A DNA stretch of 64,000 nucleotides, from contig JAODTK010000389.1 of NCBI GenBank assembly GCA_026419785.1, positions 186,001 to 250,000 of the forward strand, in the 5' to 3' direction. The notes under the pieces were generated by a model. It was given only the letters and a program-made list of their open reading frames with translations, ran no database searches and was not told where the DNA came from. Every line of letters starts with the position of its first letter. Position 1 is the first letter of the stretch. Source of the stretch: Sclerodactyla briareus (Eukaryota; Echinodermata; Holothuroidea; Dendrochirotida; Sclerodactylidae). Below, one piece after another: positions 1 to 11,815 of this stretch. A program made the translations under genes and the position numbers.

Positions 1-516
1 ATGGTAGTGTGTGTACGCATGTAGTGCAGTCACTTCACATAAACTCCATCATCTCTCCGCACACAGCTAACGTCAATGGGGTTTTCGCATCGACACTGTG
101 GTTAAGGTCGAAACACTTAGCGTTAGCGGTCATCGATTCGCCAGAATAATGCTGTGGCCTGTGACTCGTGTAGATGTGTGGTACTCAATGTCATGAATGA
201 ATGGATTTATTCACAATTTCTCCATGGATACAATGATAATAATTATAGTTTTAGCAATGATTTTAGCACATTTACAATCAAATTCCAGGCGGTGTCTTTG
301 CTTCAGATATCCACGCCAAATCAAGGGCAATGGTTATGTGGTAGCATAGGACCGGCCATTCGTAGTTTGAGGGGTCTTGTCATATGTATTTTGCCGACCC
401 ATGTGTTTATGGGAATCAGTATTCTTGTGATCGGAATGGAAAGCAATTAACTGATACAGTTCCATTTATGCCATATCCAGGCTGATTCAGATACAGATGA
501 TCGTTTGAACACTACT
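1..516. other. Unannotated sequence before the first minisatellite
   Basis: Moderately AT-rich DNA with short open frames only. I see no splice-bounded exon, RNA gene or repeat. By position it is probably intronic sequence of the TMC gene that continues at 2080, because that gene's 5' exons are not in the window. Confidence 0.4.
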
Positions 517-2029
517 CTTGTTGAGTGAAGAGAAGGGAGAGGTTTGTATCAGCCAATGTCTTGTGGAGTAAAGGAGGGAGAGTTTTTGATCAGCCAATGT
601 CTTGTGGAGTAAAGGAGGGAGAGTTTTGTATCAGCCAAGTCTTGTGGAGTAAAGGAGGGAGAGTTTTGTATCAGCCAATGTCTTGTGGAGTGAAGGAGGG
701 AGAGTTTTGTATCAGCCAATGTCCTTGTTGAGTGAAGGAGGGAGAGTTTTGTATCAGCCAATGTCTTGTTGAGTGAAGGAGGGAGAGGTTTGTATCAGCC
801 AATGTCTGTTGAGTGAAGGAGGGAGAGTTTTGTATCAGCCAATGTCTTGTTGAGTGAAGGAGGGAGAGTTTTGTATCAGCCAATGTCTTGTGAGTGAAGG
901 AGGGAGAGTTTTGTATCAGCAATGTCTTGTTGAGTGAAGGAGGGAGAGTTTTGTATCAGCCAAGTCTTGTTGAGTGAAGGAGGAGAGTTTTGTATCAGCC
1001 AAGTCTTGTGGAGTAAAGGAGAAGGAAGAGTCATGAATTAGCCTATGTCTTGTTATGTGAAGGAGAAGATAAGAGTATGTATCAAATCAAAAATATCTTG
1101 TAAAGGAGAACGGGGGGCCCATGAATCATCCTACATCTTGTTTGAGTGAAGGAAAGGGGAGAGTCATGTATCAGACAAGGTCTTGTGGAGTGAAGAAGGG
1201 AGAGCCATGTATCAGACAATGTTTTGTGGAATGAAAATGGCAGAGTCATGTATCAGACAATGTCTTGTGGAGTGAAGAAGGGAGAGTCATGTATCAGACA
1301 ATGTTCTTGTGGAGTGAAGAAGGGAGAGTCATGTATCAGACATGTCTTGTGGAGTGAAGAAGGGAGAGTCATGTATCAGACAATTTCTTGTGGAGTGAAG
1401 AAGGAGAGTCATGTATCAGACAATGTCTTATGGAGTGAAGATGGGAGAGTCATGTATCAGACAATGTTCTTGTGGAGTGAAGAAGGAGAGTCATGTATCA
1501 GACAATGTCTTGTGGAGTGAAGAAGGGAGAGTCATGTATCAGACAATGTCTTATGGAGTGAAGATGGGAGAGTCATGTATCAGACATGTCTTGTGGAGTG
1601 AAGAAGGGAGAGCCATGTATCAGACAATGTTTTGTGGAATGAAAATGGCAGAGTCATGTATCAGACAATGTCTTATGGAGTGAAGATGGAGAGTCCATGT
1701 ATCAGACATGTCTTGTGGAGTGAAGAAGGGAGAGTCATGTATCAGACATGTCTTGTGGAGTGAAGAAGGGAGAGTCATGTATCAGACAATGTCTGTGGAG
1801 TGAAGAAGGGAGAGTCATGTATCAGACAATGTCTTGTGGAGTGAAGAAGGAGAGTCATGTATCAGACATGTCTTGTGGAGTGAAGAAGGTAGAGTCATGT
1901 ATCAGCCTATGACTTGTCGAGTGAAGGAGAAGAGAGAGTCATGTATCAGACATGTCTTGTGGAGTGAAGGAGGGAGAGTTTTGTATCAGCCAATGTCTTG
2001 TTGAGTGAAGGAGAAGGGAGAGTCATGTA
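517..2029. repeat. 41-bp minisatellite, two variant blocks
   Basis: About 35 imperfect tandem copies of a roughly 41-bp unit. From about 517 to 1020 the unit contains GAGTGAAGGAGGGAGAG followed by TTTTGTATCAGCCAATG. From about 1150 to 1950 it contains GAGTGAAGAAGGGAGAG followed by TCATGTATCAGACAATG. The stretch 1020-1150 holds degenerate copies, and one first-type copy returns near 1965. Units differ mainly by single-base gains and losses. The short reading frames across it are repeat artefacts. It ends about 50 bases before a candidate splice acceptor. Confidence 0.95.
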
Positions 2030-2079
2030 AAACTCAAATTGTACAGATATTCCTCTTCTGATCTTGTTTGCTATCAAAG

Positions 2080-2230
2080 GATATGCCTACGGTGGAATAG
2101 AGCAGCTGGCCAGTCCCGCTGGCTGGTCGTGGCTGGTTACAACCTGATTCCTACCGTCACTTGTTCACCGGGATCGCCAGACTGGAGAAATACAAGAACC
2201 CCAAGACTCACTCTACATCAGCTTGTTCAG
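2080..2230 (+). CDS. tmc: TMC exon ahead of the VFVMK helix (frameshifted)
   Basis: After a pyrimidine-rich tract and an AG at 2078-2079, the sequence reads AYGGIEQLASPAGWSWLV in one frame, then VAGYNLIPT in another, then SYRHLFTGIARLEKYKNPKT in a third, and finally LYISLFR. At least two one-base indels are therefore needed. The pattern 'RLEKY-NP-T-LYI-L-R' just before a membrane helix is what TMC5/TMC7 proteins show between helices. The exon closes at a consensus donor (CAG then GTTAGT at 2231), leaving AG of an arginine codon that is completed by the next exon. The 5' boundary is the least certain part; a later acceptor inside the exon is possible. Confidence 0.7.
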
Positions 2231-3807
2231 GTTAGTCATCGGCCCTTCTATACCTTGGTATGCAGGACTCTTTCATTTTTAGGGAGTAGGGGGAACTAAC
2301 TGTGCACATGCTTAAAGAGAAATTGATCAAACTCTGTGTGGAGTCTTTGTCTATGGAACTGCAATCAAATTTACTGTGCGTTACCCCTACCGTGCCGCCT
2401 GCCAGCCACCTCATTTTCCTTGGACTAAACCCAGTTACTGTCACCCATTCTTTCGACATGACCAAACCACCTCTGTCTACCCTTCTGGACACGATATTGA
2501 ATTTTACCTAAACCTAAACAATCTCTCAAATTTTCCCATCATACACATGCATAGACCTCAAAGGCCTCTAGCTCCATACTAGAAATCACAGGGATACGGG
2601 TTTGGCCTTGGACTGATACTGATATCCTATTCGCCACTACATACCTTCTTCTGCAGTTGTCCTTTATCTGATGAGCAGAGCCATACAGTCCTTTCTCCTG
2701 TTGTGTGCACTTGATTGTTTTTCCTGCCGACGTTGGGCGGTGTAGAGCGCCATGTTAAATAGGAGACCACGGGTAAATTTGACCTCTACTGATGGAAGGA
2801 TCAGCACCTCAAATAGCCTGTTGAACAGGCTTTTTTTTGCCTTTGTTCACCTCTCATCAGCCTCATTCACTTATGCAGGATCAGGGATGACCCTTTAACC
2901 AATCGGTGATTTGCTTAAACAACGCCAGTGCAACTTTGTTCCGCCCCCGTTCCGCTCGCTGTCGAACTGAATCAAGGGCGGACTAGTGGGCAGTGCAACG
3001 TCAACGTTGATTGCGCAATGGAAGATTCTCTCTTTTGCTGAATTACGGGGAACGGCGCTGCCTGCTGGAAAATGATCCTATTAAGCTGATCTGGAATTGT
3101 TTAAGCAACCTCCAACCTAGTTTTGCATGCGATTAGTTTTTTTTGATGGATTATTTTTTTCAAAACGCGTGACGGCGATACAAGCCGAATCTACAGTGGC
3201 TTTGTTTTATTTAAGGCTTCAAAAGCATCATTCTTTGATAGTTATCATTTCGGTATTGTAAGAGGTTATTGAAAGTCTTCCGTAAATAGTTCATGACCAA
3301 AAGGGGCGATTTTCGATGGATGGAACTATTCAAATTCAAGTTTGCTCCCATCCATATCAATGCCTGTGTGTTACTGATGATTGACATCACATCACCTGCT
3401 GAATTGTAATAGCAGATCCCACTTTTGGGGGATTTGTCAAAAGAAGTCCTGCCGACAATATGTTGGTAATATTCGATGGTGGTATATACTAAAGAGTGAT
3501 AGCCCCCATCTATTTTATGACCGGCTTCCTCATAGCGTCCTGCTTTAGCCGGCGCCCCTCAAAGTGCTCCTTCACGAGGTAGATGGCCTCCACTTTCATT
3601 CCCAAAGGGGTGTAACCATTTCTGAGATTCACCACCCATTCTGTTATGTCCAACTGCTACGAGATAAGAAATTGGTGCACTTATAAACAATACATTAATG
3701 CTAGTGGGAGGTTCTGTTATGTTTCTTGTTGTGCAGATGCTATGCACCATCCGTTTTACATGCCATTGTTTTAAATTCACACACTCCATCGTTTTTCTTT
3801 TTTTCAG
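2231..3807. other. TMC intron with no recognised element
   Basis: It lies between matched donor GTTAGT and acceptor TTTTCAG. It has mixed composition and short overlapping open frames on both strands around 2232-2582 without protein-like conservation that I recognise. I see no tandem or inverted repeat here. Confidence 0.5.
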
Positions 3808-3895
3808 GGTCTTTGTCATGAAGGTAGTGGTGTTGATCACCCTGATAGTGTTCTGGTTGCGTCAGGTGGACAGCTTACGACGGCTTCAATGCGAG
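3808..3895 (+). CDS. tmc: TMC exon, membrane helix VFVMKVVVLITLIVFWL
   Basis: 88 nt, with acceptor TTTTTCAG at 3806-3807 and donor GAG/GTGACC at 3896. The first base completes the arginine codon started in the previous exon. Then 29 intact codons encode a hydrophobic helix (VFVMKVVVLITLIVFWLRQ) and a short loop ending LRRLQCE. The exon ends in phase 0, so that Q-C-E is followed directly by C-W-E-T of the next exon. This is the arrangement found in TMC5-type proteins, where a short loop ends in acidic residues before CWET. No frameshift is seen. The phase match on both sides is the main support, since the helix alone is not diagnostic. Confidence 0.75.
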
Positions 3896-4509
3896 GTGAC
3901 CTTGGTTGATGCTTCACACCTTGGCAGGTCGAGCATACTATCAAACGAAGTGATTGAATTAAGGGTTTCTCGATGAAGGGGCACAAGCTTCAAGCTTCAA
4001 GTTCGGAGTTACCGTGTAATGAGAGGAAAATGATATTGTTCAAAGGTCAACCATATCATGAAACGGCGGCGGTTTGACGGGTGAACGTACAGTATGTGAC
4101 AAAGAGCTTCAAAGAAATACAGTTAAAAAAATGACAAATCCTGATAACACACAAACCTACAGATATCCACCATTACTTCTCAAAGATAACCATTCGAGAA
4201 CATGAGATGAATTTGGTTGCATTCTCAAAAAGTGGTAGGTTTGACAGTTAGAAATGCGCTGAAACGATATTGCTATGGGGGGGGGCCGGGGAGGGGGAAT
4301 CTCCTCTGTTCCCCCGAACTGTTCAGTGTGAGCATGCGCACTTACAGCCACAAACTCTGGCCTATTTATTGATATCTCTCATGACTACCCAGCCACAGCC
4401 TGAGGGGGTGTGGGGAGGGGGAGGTGGATCCAGTGATAATTTACTCTCAGGAGGGCGTCGTTATCATCCCTGTTGAATGCTTGTTTTGGTTATCTAATGG
4501 CCCCTTAAC

Positions 4510-5260
4510 GCCGCGTTTTCCCCATGCACGCGGGCGGGCGGGCGTTATGGAATAAACCCTTTCCCATGCACGCGGCGGTGCGGGCGGCGTTTTCTCTCAT
4601 CGAGTCAACACCTCTTCTCCTTTTAGTTGTGGTATATGCGCTATATGAGAACGATGTAGCCTACTATTATTTAATAATTGTTATTTTTATTATGGTTGTT
4701 TATTGTTTTATTTTGTTGTCGTTGTTGTTGTCCGTTGTCGTCGTCCGTTGTTGTCGTTGTCTTGTCTATTGTTTGCAACACTGGACCAGTATTTTTACCT
4801 AACACCGTGTTCTTTCCTGAAAACCTTGTTTCTGAATTCAACGATGACGGCCCCACCATAAACCGTCACAATTGACAGGTTTTTGAGATTTAATTAGCCA
4901 ATACTTGACATATCAATTGGTTTAAACATGTAAATAATGTTTCAGATAGGTGTCTCCGTTGAATATAGACAAATCTGATAAAATCTCATCCCTGTTGAAA
5001 CAGTTTTGGATGTTGTTTGGAACATTATTGGAACCTAAATTGTCCTCTATCCTCCATTATCCGGCTTCAGGCCGGTAAGATTGCAGAGGAATCCCCGGAA
5101 ATCGATTGGCAAAATACCACGCGGAGACACGCGGGCCTGGGCGGAAAAAATCACTACTTCCCGAATTCGAGAAACCTCCGGCCCGCCCGCAGCATGGAAC
5201 GGCTCCATTGAAATAACGATGAGCGATTTTAGAGGCCCGCCCGCGTGCATGGAAACCGGC
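4510..5260. mobile_element. MITE with GC-rich terminal inverted repeats (copy 1)
   Basis: A 750-bp element whose left end (GCCGCGTTTTCCCCATGCAC, then CGCGGGCGGGCG) is the inverted image of its right end (CGCCCGCGTGCATGGAAACCGGC). A closely related copy lies at 51039-51803. Both copies share an internal GTT/GTC microsatellite (here 4715-4765), the stretch 'CGATGTAGCCTACTATTA' upstream of it, and a 3' half ending in 'AACGATGAGCGATTTTAGA'. It is non-coding, so it was presumably moved by transposase made elsewhere. TTAA stands on the left flank and TTTA on the right, so a TTAA-type target duplication is possible but imperfect. Confidence 0.8.
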
Positions 5261-5304
5261 TTTATGCCTTTTTTTGTCCATTCGCAATAATGGGTCCCTC
5301 TGGA

Positions 5305-6151
5305 GTGCCCCCCCATCCCACCAACCCCTCCTCCACCTACCCCCTCCTCCATCCTCCTCCACCACCTACCCCCCCTCCACCTATCCCCCTCCGCGTCGGG
5401 CACCTACCCCTCCCTCCCTACCCCCTCCTCCACCTACCCCCCATTCTCCACCTACCCCCCTCCTCCACCTATCCCCGCCTCCTCCACCTACCCCCCCCCC
5501 TTCCTCCACCCCCCCTCCTCCACCTATCCCCCTCCTTCCACCTACCCCCTCCTCCACCTACCCCCTCCTCCACCTACCCATTCCTCCGTCTTCCACCTCC
5601 CCTGTTCCTCCTACCACTCCTCCACCTACCCATCCTCCACCTAACACACTCCTCAAAACTACCCCCACTCCACCTACCCCTCCGCCACCTACCCACTCCA
5701 CCACCTACCCCCACCATCCATCCTACCCCCTCCTCCCCTACCCCCTCCTCCACCTACCCCATCCCCACTACCCCCATCCTCCACCTACCCATTCCTCTGC
5801 CACCTACCCACTCCTCCACTACCCCCCCCACCAACAAGTCCACCTACCCCCTCCTCCACCACCTACCTCTCTACCTCCCCACCTACCACCCCCCACCTCC
5901 ACCTACCCCCCCGCATCCTCCCCCTAAAACCCTCCCCCCTACCACCCCCGCCTCCCCTTCCCCCTTCCTCCACACCTACCCCCATTCTCCACCTACCCAT
6001 TCCTCCACCTCCCCTCCTCCACCTACCCATTCCTCTTCCCCTACCCACTCCTCCACACCCCCTAACTAACCACTACCACTCACCCCACCCCTCCACTCAA
6101 CCCCCCTCCTCCCAACCCTACCCCCCTCCTTCACCTACCCCCTCTAGTGAT
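5305..6151. repeat. C-rich CCTCCTCCACCTACCC minisatellite
   Basis: About 850 bp made almost only of C, T and A on the + strand, built from degenerate units such as CCCCTCCTCCACCTA. The minus strand is correspondingly a long G-rich purine tract with many G-runs, able in principle to form quadruplexes. The very long proline-rich frames across it (such as 5245-6069) follow from base composition and are not genes. It begins only about 45 bp after the right end of the MITE. Confidence 0.95.
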
Positions 6152-7095
6152 TTAATCACTGAGCCAAATTTCTTAATGTGATATGACCTAACTGAACAGA
6201 ACAATCTGCGTGCGATCTCCAAGTTATGCATCGTGGGGTTTCTACTTGCTTGGTGTTCAGGGGAACTCTATTAGCAAGGCTGCTGTTTTGGGCAAAATGC
6301 TATCTGCATGTGCATACAAAGTTCAGTCAGATCGATATGCACACGAAATGATAACAAACCACGGGTGGATTCCCACAGAAGATCATAACACACAGGAAGA
6401 GATGATACACATGAAATGATATACACAAGTCGATATTCATTTTTGCCCAGATGGGCGTTCTGTTTTCTAGACTCTTTGTCTTCTAATGTGACATATTATC
6501 ATCCAATTAGAATAATAACTTTACTATCGTCACAATTGTAATAGGCCCCTACTGGGTAGTACGCACTAACGCAACTACCGATGTTGGCCTAGTCTTTTCT
6601 TTTGTTGAGATGGGAATGTGTAGATTTGACTGGAGTTCACAATACTCCAATACAGGTTTGAACATGGCTTAAGCCTAGGGCTGTGCCCCCACGATTCACC
6701 ATTATTGATGGATAAATTTGAAGGACGATGAATAATCGATTCGTTTTTGGGGTGGCTTTTATTTTTTTCGAACCCCCTCTAGGATCTATTCTTCTATTTC
6801 TCCTCTTTTTACCTTGGTGACACTACATTAATATAACTATCTATCTATCTTCTCTCTGTCCTGTCTGTCCGGTCCTGATAGAGAATTTACATAAATGGGC
6901 CTGTCAGTGTATGGTTGTCCATGAAATTGACACCATGTTTTTTCATTTTCCTCCTTATGTAAAAGATTATCGGTCCATGCATCCGACAGGATGTCATTTC
7001 ATCCCTCTCCCTTGTCCCGTAGTTTGTGATACATGTCGCATATCAAGATTCCCCCACCTTATGCTGAACCATACGCCTGTTTGTATTTTTGTCAG

Positions 7096-7175
7096 TGTTG
7101 GGAGACTTGGCTGGCCAAGAGATCTACAAGTTGGTCATCATTGATTTCATTGTCCAGTTCCTGGCTACGCGATCG
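7096..7175 (+). CDS. tmc: TMC signature exon: CWET ... GQEIYKL
   Basis: Directly after the acceptor TTTTTGTCAG the sequence encodes C-W-E-T-W-L and then, one reading frame over, GQEIYKLVIIDFIVQFLATR. One missing G in CTGGCCAAG explains the shift and restores an 81-nt, phase 0 to phase 0 exon. CWET-x-x-GQE-x-Y-x-L is the most conserved motif of the TMC family and begins the Pfam TMC domain, so family assignment is strong. The preferred donor is TCG/GTGAAC at 7176; GG/GTAGTA at 7190 is an alternative. The single-base loss is either an assembly error or a real disabling change. Confidence 0.9.
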
Positions 7176-7938
7176 GTGAACCATCTTGGGTAGTAAACGA
7201 GTGACTGAGTACAATCTAATGACTTACAAACATCAGACAAATTGTCTTGAGACCTAACAACCAAAGACAGATCTTTTGAAACCCTGTACCAAAAATTATT
7301 CCTTGGAAATAACTTTGGTTATGGCTTGTCTCAGGAGATTGTTTTTGGGGAATAAACCCCAGGTGCTAATGTGACCTTTTGAGGAACTGAGTACGACTGG
7401 CTCTGTATTAGCTGCTGCTCATAATCCCTCGGGGATTTGCAGAGTGCGTACCAATTCCCATGGTCAGGGTAAATATCGGTGAAGCCTTTGAGCACTTACG
7501 GGGAAAGCTTGCTATATAAGTACTCAGATAATATATTATCATAAATCATTTATATCTAAAATTTTTTGTACCTTTTTATATTCACCAATGTCAAAAAACT
7601 CAGAAGCCAACGAACAAACTTCACGAACATGGAACAGTCCACTTGAAATGATGGAAAACCGTAACGTAGAGCACACAATTGTACATCGCACGCGGACAAT
7701 ACAGACATGAGGTTACCGTTCTCTGTTTTTGTATGGTTGCTATTACATTAGCATAGTAGTGAAAGGTAGCTACAACCCTCATGATCGAAGTATATGGGTA
7801 GGTACATTGCTCCTAAAATTTCTGGAAATTCTGTCTGACTCGGAAATCTTTGACTCATTGTTCACATTGACATACTACTCTTACAAGTAGATATATTGAT
7901 CTGCATATCCCTATTTCCCGTCTTTTTTTTTCCCCCAG
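7176..7938. other. TMC intron with no recognised element
   Basis: About 760 bp of AT-rich sequence. I see no repeat, RNA gene or additional exon. It ends in a long T/C tract and CCCCCAG acceptor at 7921-7938. Confidence 0.6.
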
Positions 7939-8043
7939 GCTAGCAGTCGGAGACGGTTTGTCTGCAAGGCCCTGAAACCAAACCACCGGAGTTCAACATC
8001 GCCAGAACACCATGGCCCTGATTCAATCACAGGCCTACACTTG
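7939..8043 (+). CDS. tmc: TMC exon: FNIARNTM ... QAYTW (frameshifted)
   Basis: It follows a strong T8/C5 pyrimidine tract and CAG. The first frame gives ASSRRRFVCKALKPN. After a shift come PEFNIAR and then, after a second shift, NTMALIQSQAYTW. In TMC5-type proteins the segment after the CWET helix ends in arginines, and the next helix starts with a pattern like EFDIARN---LIY-QTL-W; the match in order and spacing is clear. The donor is TTG/GTGAGAT at 8044, leaving TG of the tryptophan codon, which the exon at 14230 completes with G. The length of 105 nt does not satisfy the phases, in line with the indels inside it. Confidence 0.8.
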
Positions 8044-9655
8044 GTGAGATTAATTCGTGCTTCAACTTTGAGGAACTATTATAAATTTGCTATCTCATCT
8101 ATTTTAATATATCTATCTCATCCATTTTTTCCGTCTGTCTGTCCATCCATCTGACTGGTCTGTCTTTCTACTGGCCAAAATTTGTGCCCTCAACAGCTCC
8201 GGCATGGGTGTACTACAGTCATCATATATAAAACGGCAGTAATATATTTTAGCATCCACAGGAGGCATTTCTTGTCCAAAACCCCTAATCCACCTAACAT
8301 TCTGTACTGGCATGTGACAGGATATACCGTTGCAAAATATTTCACCGGACTGCTACACAGTTTTCAGCTCACATTGGCCATATGGCTGGGTGAGGTATTG
8401 TGATCATGCACATCTATTTATTTATCTATCTGTTATATAGTCTGTTCACATTGATCAAAATTGCTACCCCTACAATTTGTGATGGATCATGAATAAACTT
8501 GGTCACAATGATCACTGAGTGAAGGGGCATCTGGGATGTTTATGAGGTCGTAGGTCGTCTAGGAGTCAATTTTGGCCATTTGTGAAAAACCCCAGAATGC
8601 TTCTACAGTTCAAATTGAATATTCATGAAACTTGGTCAGTATATCAGTGACCTTTGGAGTGAAATTTGAGGTCAAAGGTCATCAAGGGGTCAATTTTGGC
8701 CATCTCCTTTGAATGGTCAAGTGGCTTCTTTTCATATGAGACCAATCGGACGATCATGGATGCTGGGCAGCATAATCAATGTATAATGGTACAATGGGGG
8801 TGATCAGAAATTTTAGGTCAAAGGTCATCTAGGGGTCAATTTCAGGCAATTTTATTCAGATGGTCAAGCGGCTTCTACTCCATTTTGTTAGAACATTCGA
8901 CTCTCTTTCTATTCTACAAAATAGTTTTGGATTAATCATGAAAGTTGGTACTCGACCTATTTAGGCCTATTTTTGACTGATGATAGGTATTATGTCAAAG
9001 TCATTAGGTATCTTTAAAATTATGCACGTTCACTTTTGTTTTTTTCTTGTCTGAAGTTCAAAAAGAGACTTAGCAATCACTTTTTGTGGTGCATTTGTTG
9101 GGCATATAGTACAAATGATACTTTTTACGAGACTGATTAGTAGTTTCAACATTCAGCATAAATAAGCTAATTAATTAGTTAATTCATACACAGCCCTGTG
9201 TTTTCCAGAACCGACCCCGCTTGGCAAACGATTATATCCTGTCGAAAATGTCATTTATAACAAAAACTACAAAACACAAACCCCAAAAAAAAAACAATCT
9301 CATACTAAGTGTGTGTATAAAAAGGTAAAATCATACAGTAACTCCAATAGCTCTTTGATGAATAGAAAAGGGAGCAGTGTTTCCACTAGGTGCAGAATTG
9401 TGCGATCTGCACACACAAACTCAGAATTCTGCACAAAATAATTATATGCAGAAATTCCCAATTCCCGCACTGGCTTCCACAACAGGAAGACCGTTTGCAC
9501 CGTTTTAACCAGTCACGATCTTGTACTCAGCAACAATATATGCACTCATGTTACTGTTTGTTAAAAATAGGCAATGTGGCAAACGTTTCGACGGTATGCA
9601 TATGCACAAAGATTCCGGATCTGTATTTTCTGAGAACCCCCCTCCCTAGTTTCCA
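8044..9655. repeat. Intron segment with dispersed-repeat fragments
   Basis: From about 8100 to 8960 the sequence resembles the body of the hairpin-ended repeat family best seen at 53584: a run of CTATCT/CTGTC-rich words, then repeated phrases like 'CTTGGTCACAATGATCA' and 'GGTCAAAGGTCATC'. Near 9043-9070 lies a decayed head of the second family (TTTTTCTTGTCTGAAGTTC, then GAGACTTAGC). 9240-9655 holds nothing I recognise. No protein-coding signal is seen. Confidence 0.55.
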
Positions 9656-11815
9656 AAATCCCCTTTTTGAAAATTTTTGAGAGGGGGAATTCCCTCCCCC
9701 CCCCTCCCCCCCTCACCCCCACATTTTTTGTACCTAGTGTAAACACTGAAATATTGAATATTAAAAGTTTGGGAAGGGCTACTCTAACATCGATGGAGAG
9801 CTTTCCCAATATCGATTTCTGGTTCTTTATCGTTGTAACTATGTATTTTCAGGCACAGTGGCAAAGATTGGCAGTTCTGAGCTTACAAACCGCCAAAAGT
9901 AGTTTGCACATTTGCAAGAACTCAATTTGGATTTCTTGTGTCTCCATCCACCCTAAAGAAAATGTCTTCATCAATTGTAAAGGAGAGGGAAGGGTGTTGC
10001 TTGGTTTCTTATATTCCCCCCCACCATAATTTTTTGTTCCAAAAGAGCTGCCAATATGGCATACTAAGCAGTTTTATACCAAAATGATTTTTCTTTCTTT
10101 TCCTTTCTTGGGCTTGTAGAATCAGATTTCAGTTATGTTGCAAATCGCTTTACTGTGACTGGGGCTTTTAGGTTTTAGAAAACTTCCCCTTGAACATTGT
10201 GGCGGTAACTTGTCACAATTCCATTGATAATATATGGGGTTTATTATAACTTCCCAATAGAAAATGGAAAGTTTTTTAGGTGACTACAATTTACCCTTGT
10301 TGTAATACAGCTCCTGCCCCAACCCTTTTCGGTTGCCTCTTACAACTGACCAGAGAAAGTCTAGGCATAGTCTACAACACCTTCCCCCCCCCCCCCCTCC
10401 CCCCCGTCCCTTCGTACTTGGGAATCCATATGTGATTGATGGAGTCATTCTGAATATGTGCCAGAAAAGGTTCTAGGTCATCTCCTCTGAATAAAGAGGA
10501 AGGACTATTACAGCTTTATCTTAGAGACACCATTGGTCCCTAAAGAAGCACACCTGGGTTGAAGAGAGCTTTGGCATCGAGACCCTTTTGTCCAAGGTGC
10601 AATTGGAATAGCTTGATCACTGAATACAATTTTTATACAATCTTCTGATCATGGGCATTCACCCGAAGCTGCGATGGGAAGCTGATTTTTTTTTCTTACT
10701 GGCTTCAAACACTACTGGCTCGCTCGTTCTGATATCGTGGCGTAGACAAATACTTGCCCTTTCACCTCCGAGTTGACACTTGAATGGGGATTTTTTTAAC
10801 TTACTATAAACCTGATAATTTATAGGTCCCTATCTACCATAGGAGCATGTGTTTTTCCAAAGCCGGATGTGTTGTTATTCAGAAGGTGCCCCAAACTCTG
10901 ACAAACTTTTACCATAGTATTGTAGCAGCCCTTGGTTGCTGACCGATGCGGTTAATAATACCAATGAGAGAGTTTTAAACACTGTAGGTAAATACCAATA
11001 AGACAGTGTAATTTCTGTATGGATGTAATACTAATGAGAGTGTCAATGCTGTATTGTAATGCTACTGAGAGAGGGTCAATGATGTTTTAGGTCATACTAA
11101 TGACGAGCGTGTTCAATGCTGTATGTAATACTAATGAGGAGAGTGTCAGTGCTGTATTAATACTAATGAGCGAGCGGTTGTTAATGGTAGGTAATGCTAA
11201 TGAGAGGAGTGTCAATGCTGTAGGTAGTACAATGAGAGAGTGTCAATGCTGTTAGTAATAATAATGAGATAGTGTCCAATGCTGTATGTATACTAAAGAG
11301 AGTGTCAATGCTGGATGTAATACTAATGAGCGAGTGTCAATGCTGTATGTAATGCTAATGAGAGAGTGTCAATGCTGTATGTAATACTAATGAGAGTGTC
11401 AATGCTGTATGTAATACTAATGAGAGTGTCAATGCTGTATGTAATACTAATGAGAGTGTCAATGCTGTATTGTAATAATAATGAGAGAGTGTCAATGCTG
11501 TATTGTAATAATAATGAGAGAGTGGTCAATGCTGTATTTAATAATAACGAGAGAGTGTCAATGCAGTATGAAATACTAATGAATATCTGCAATGTTGTAT
11601 ATGTACTAATGAGAGATTGTCCATGCTATAAAGTAATACTAACGAGAGAGTGTCAGACAGTATGTGATACTAATGAATATCTGCAATGTTGTATGTACTA
11701 ATGAGCGAGTGTCAATTCTATAAAGTAATACCAATGAGAGAGTGTCAAGACAGTATGTGATACTAATGAATATCTGCAATGTTGTATGTACTGATGAGCG
11801 AGTGTCAATGCTATT
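9656..11815. repeat. Copy 1 of a 2.1-kb tandem duplication
   Basis: 1.3 kb of single-copy-like sequence (9656-10960), beginning 'AAAATCCCCTTTTTGAAAA', followed by a 32-bp minisatellite (about 10965-11815). The whole unit recurs from 11816. Shared landmarks include 'CCTAGTGTAAACACTGAAAT', 'GGCACAGTGGCAAA' and 'GCGATGGGAAGCTGATTT'. Copies differ mostly by one-base indels in homopolymers. It is entirely within the TMC intron. No conserved open frame spans both copies, so I read it as non-coding. Confidence 0.9.
10965..11815. repeat. 32-bp minisatellite, first block
   Basis: Degenerate tandem copies of a 32-bp unit containing AATGAGAGAGTGTCAATGCT followed by GTATGTAATACT. The last part (about 11575-11815) is a higher-order form in which variant units recur as a group of roughly 94 bp. 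The junction with duplication copy 2 falls inside the word 'CAATGCTATTA'. Confidence 0.95.

Larger units (their letters stand above)
3896..7095. other. TMC intron holding a MITE and a C-rich tract
   Basis: About 3.2 kb. It contains the MITE copy at 4510-5260 and the C-rich repeat at 5305-6151, which are listed separately. The flanking stretches 3896-4509 and 6152-7095 hold no element I can name; 6837-6880 is a short degenerate CTAT/CTGTC simple repeat. Confidence 0.6.

Noticed and set aside
5245..6069. 274-residue proline-rich open frame
   Set aside because: It lies exactly on the C-rich repeat. Another frame is also open there, and the absence of stop codons follows from the lack of G. It has no splice or domain support.
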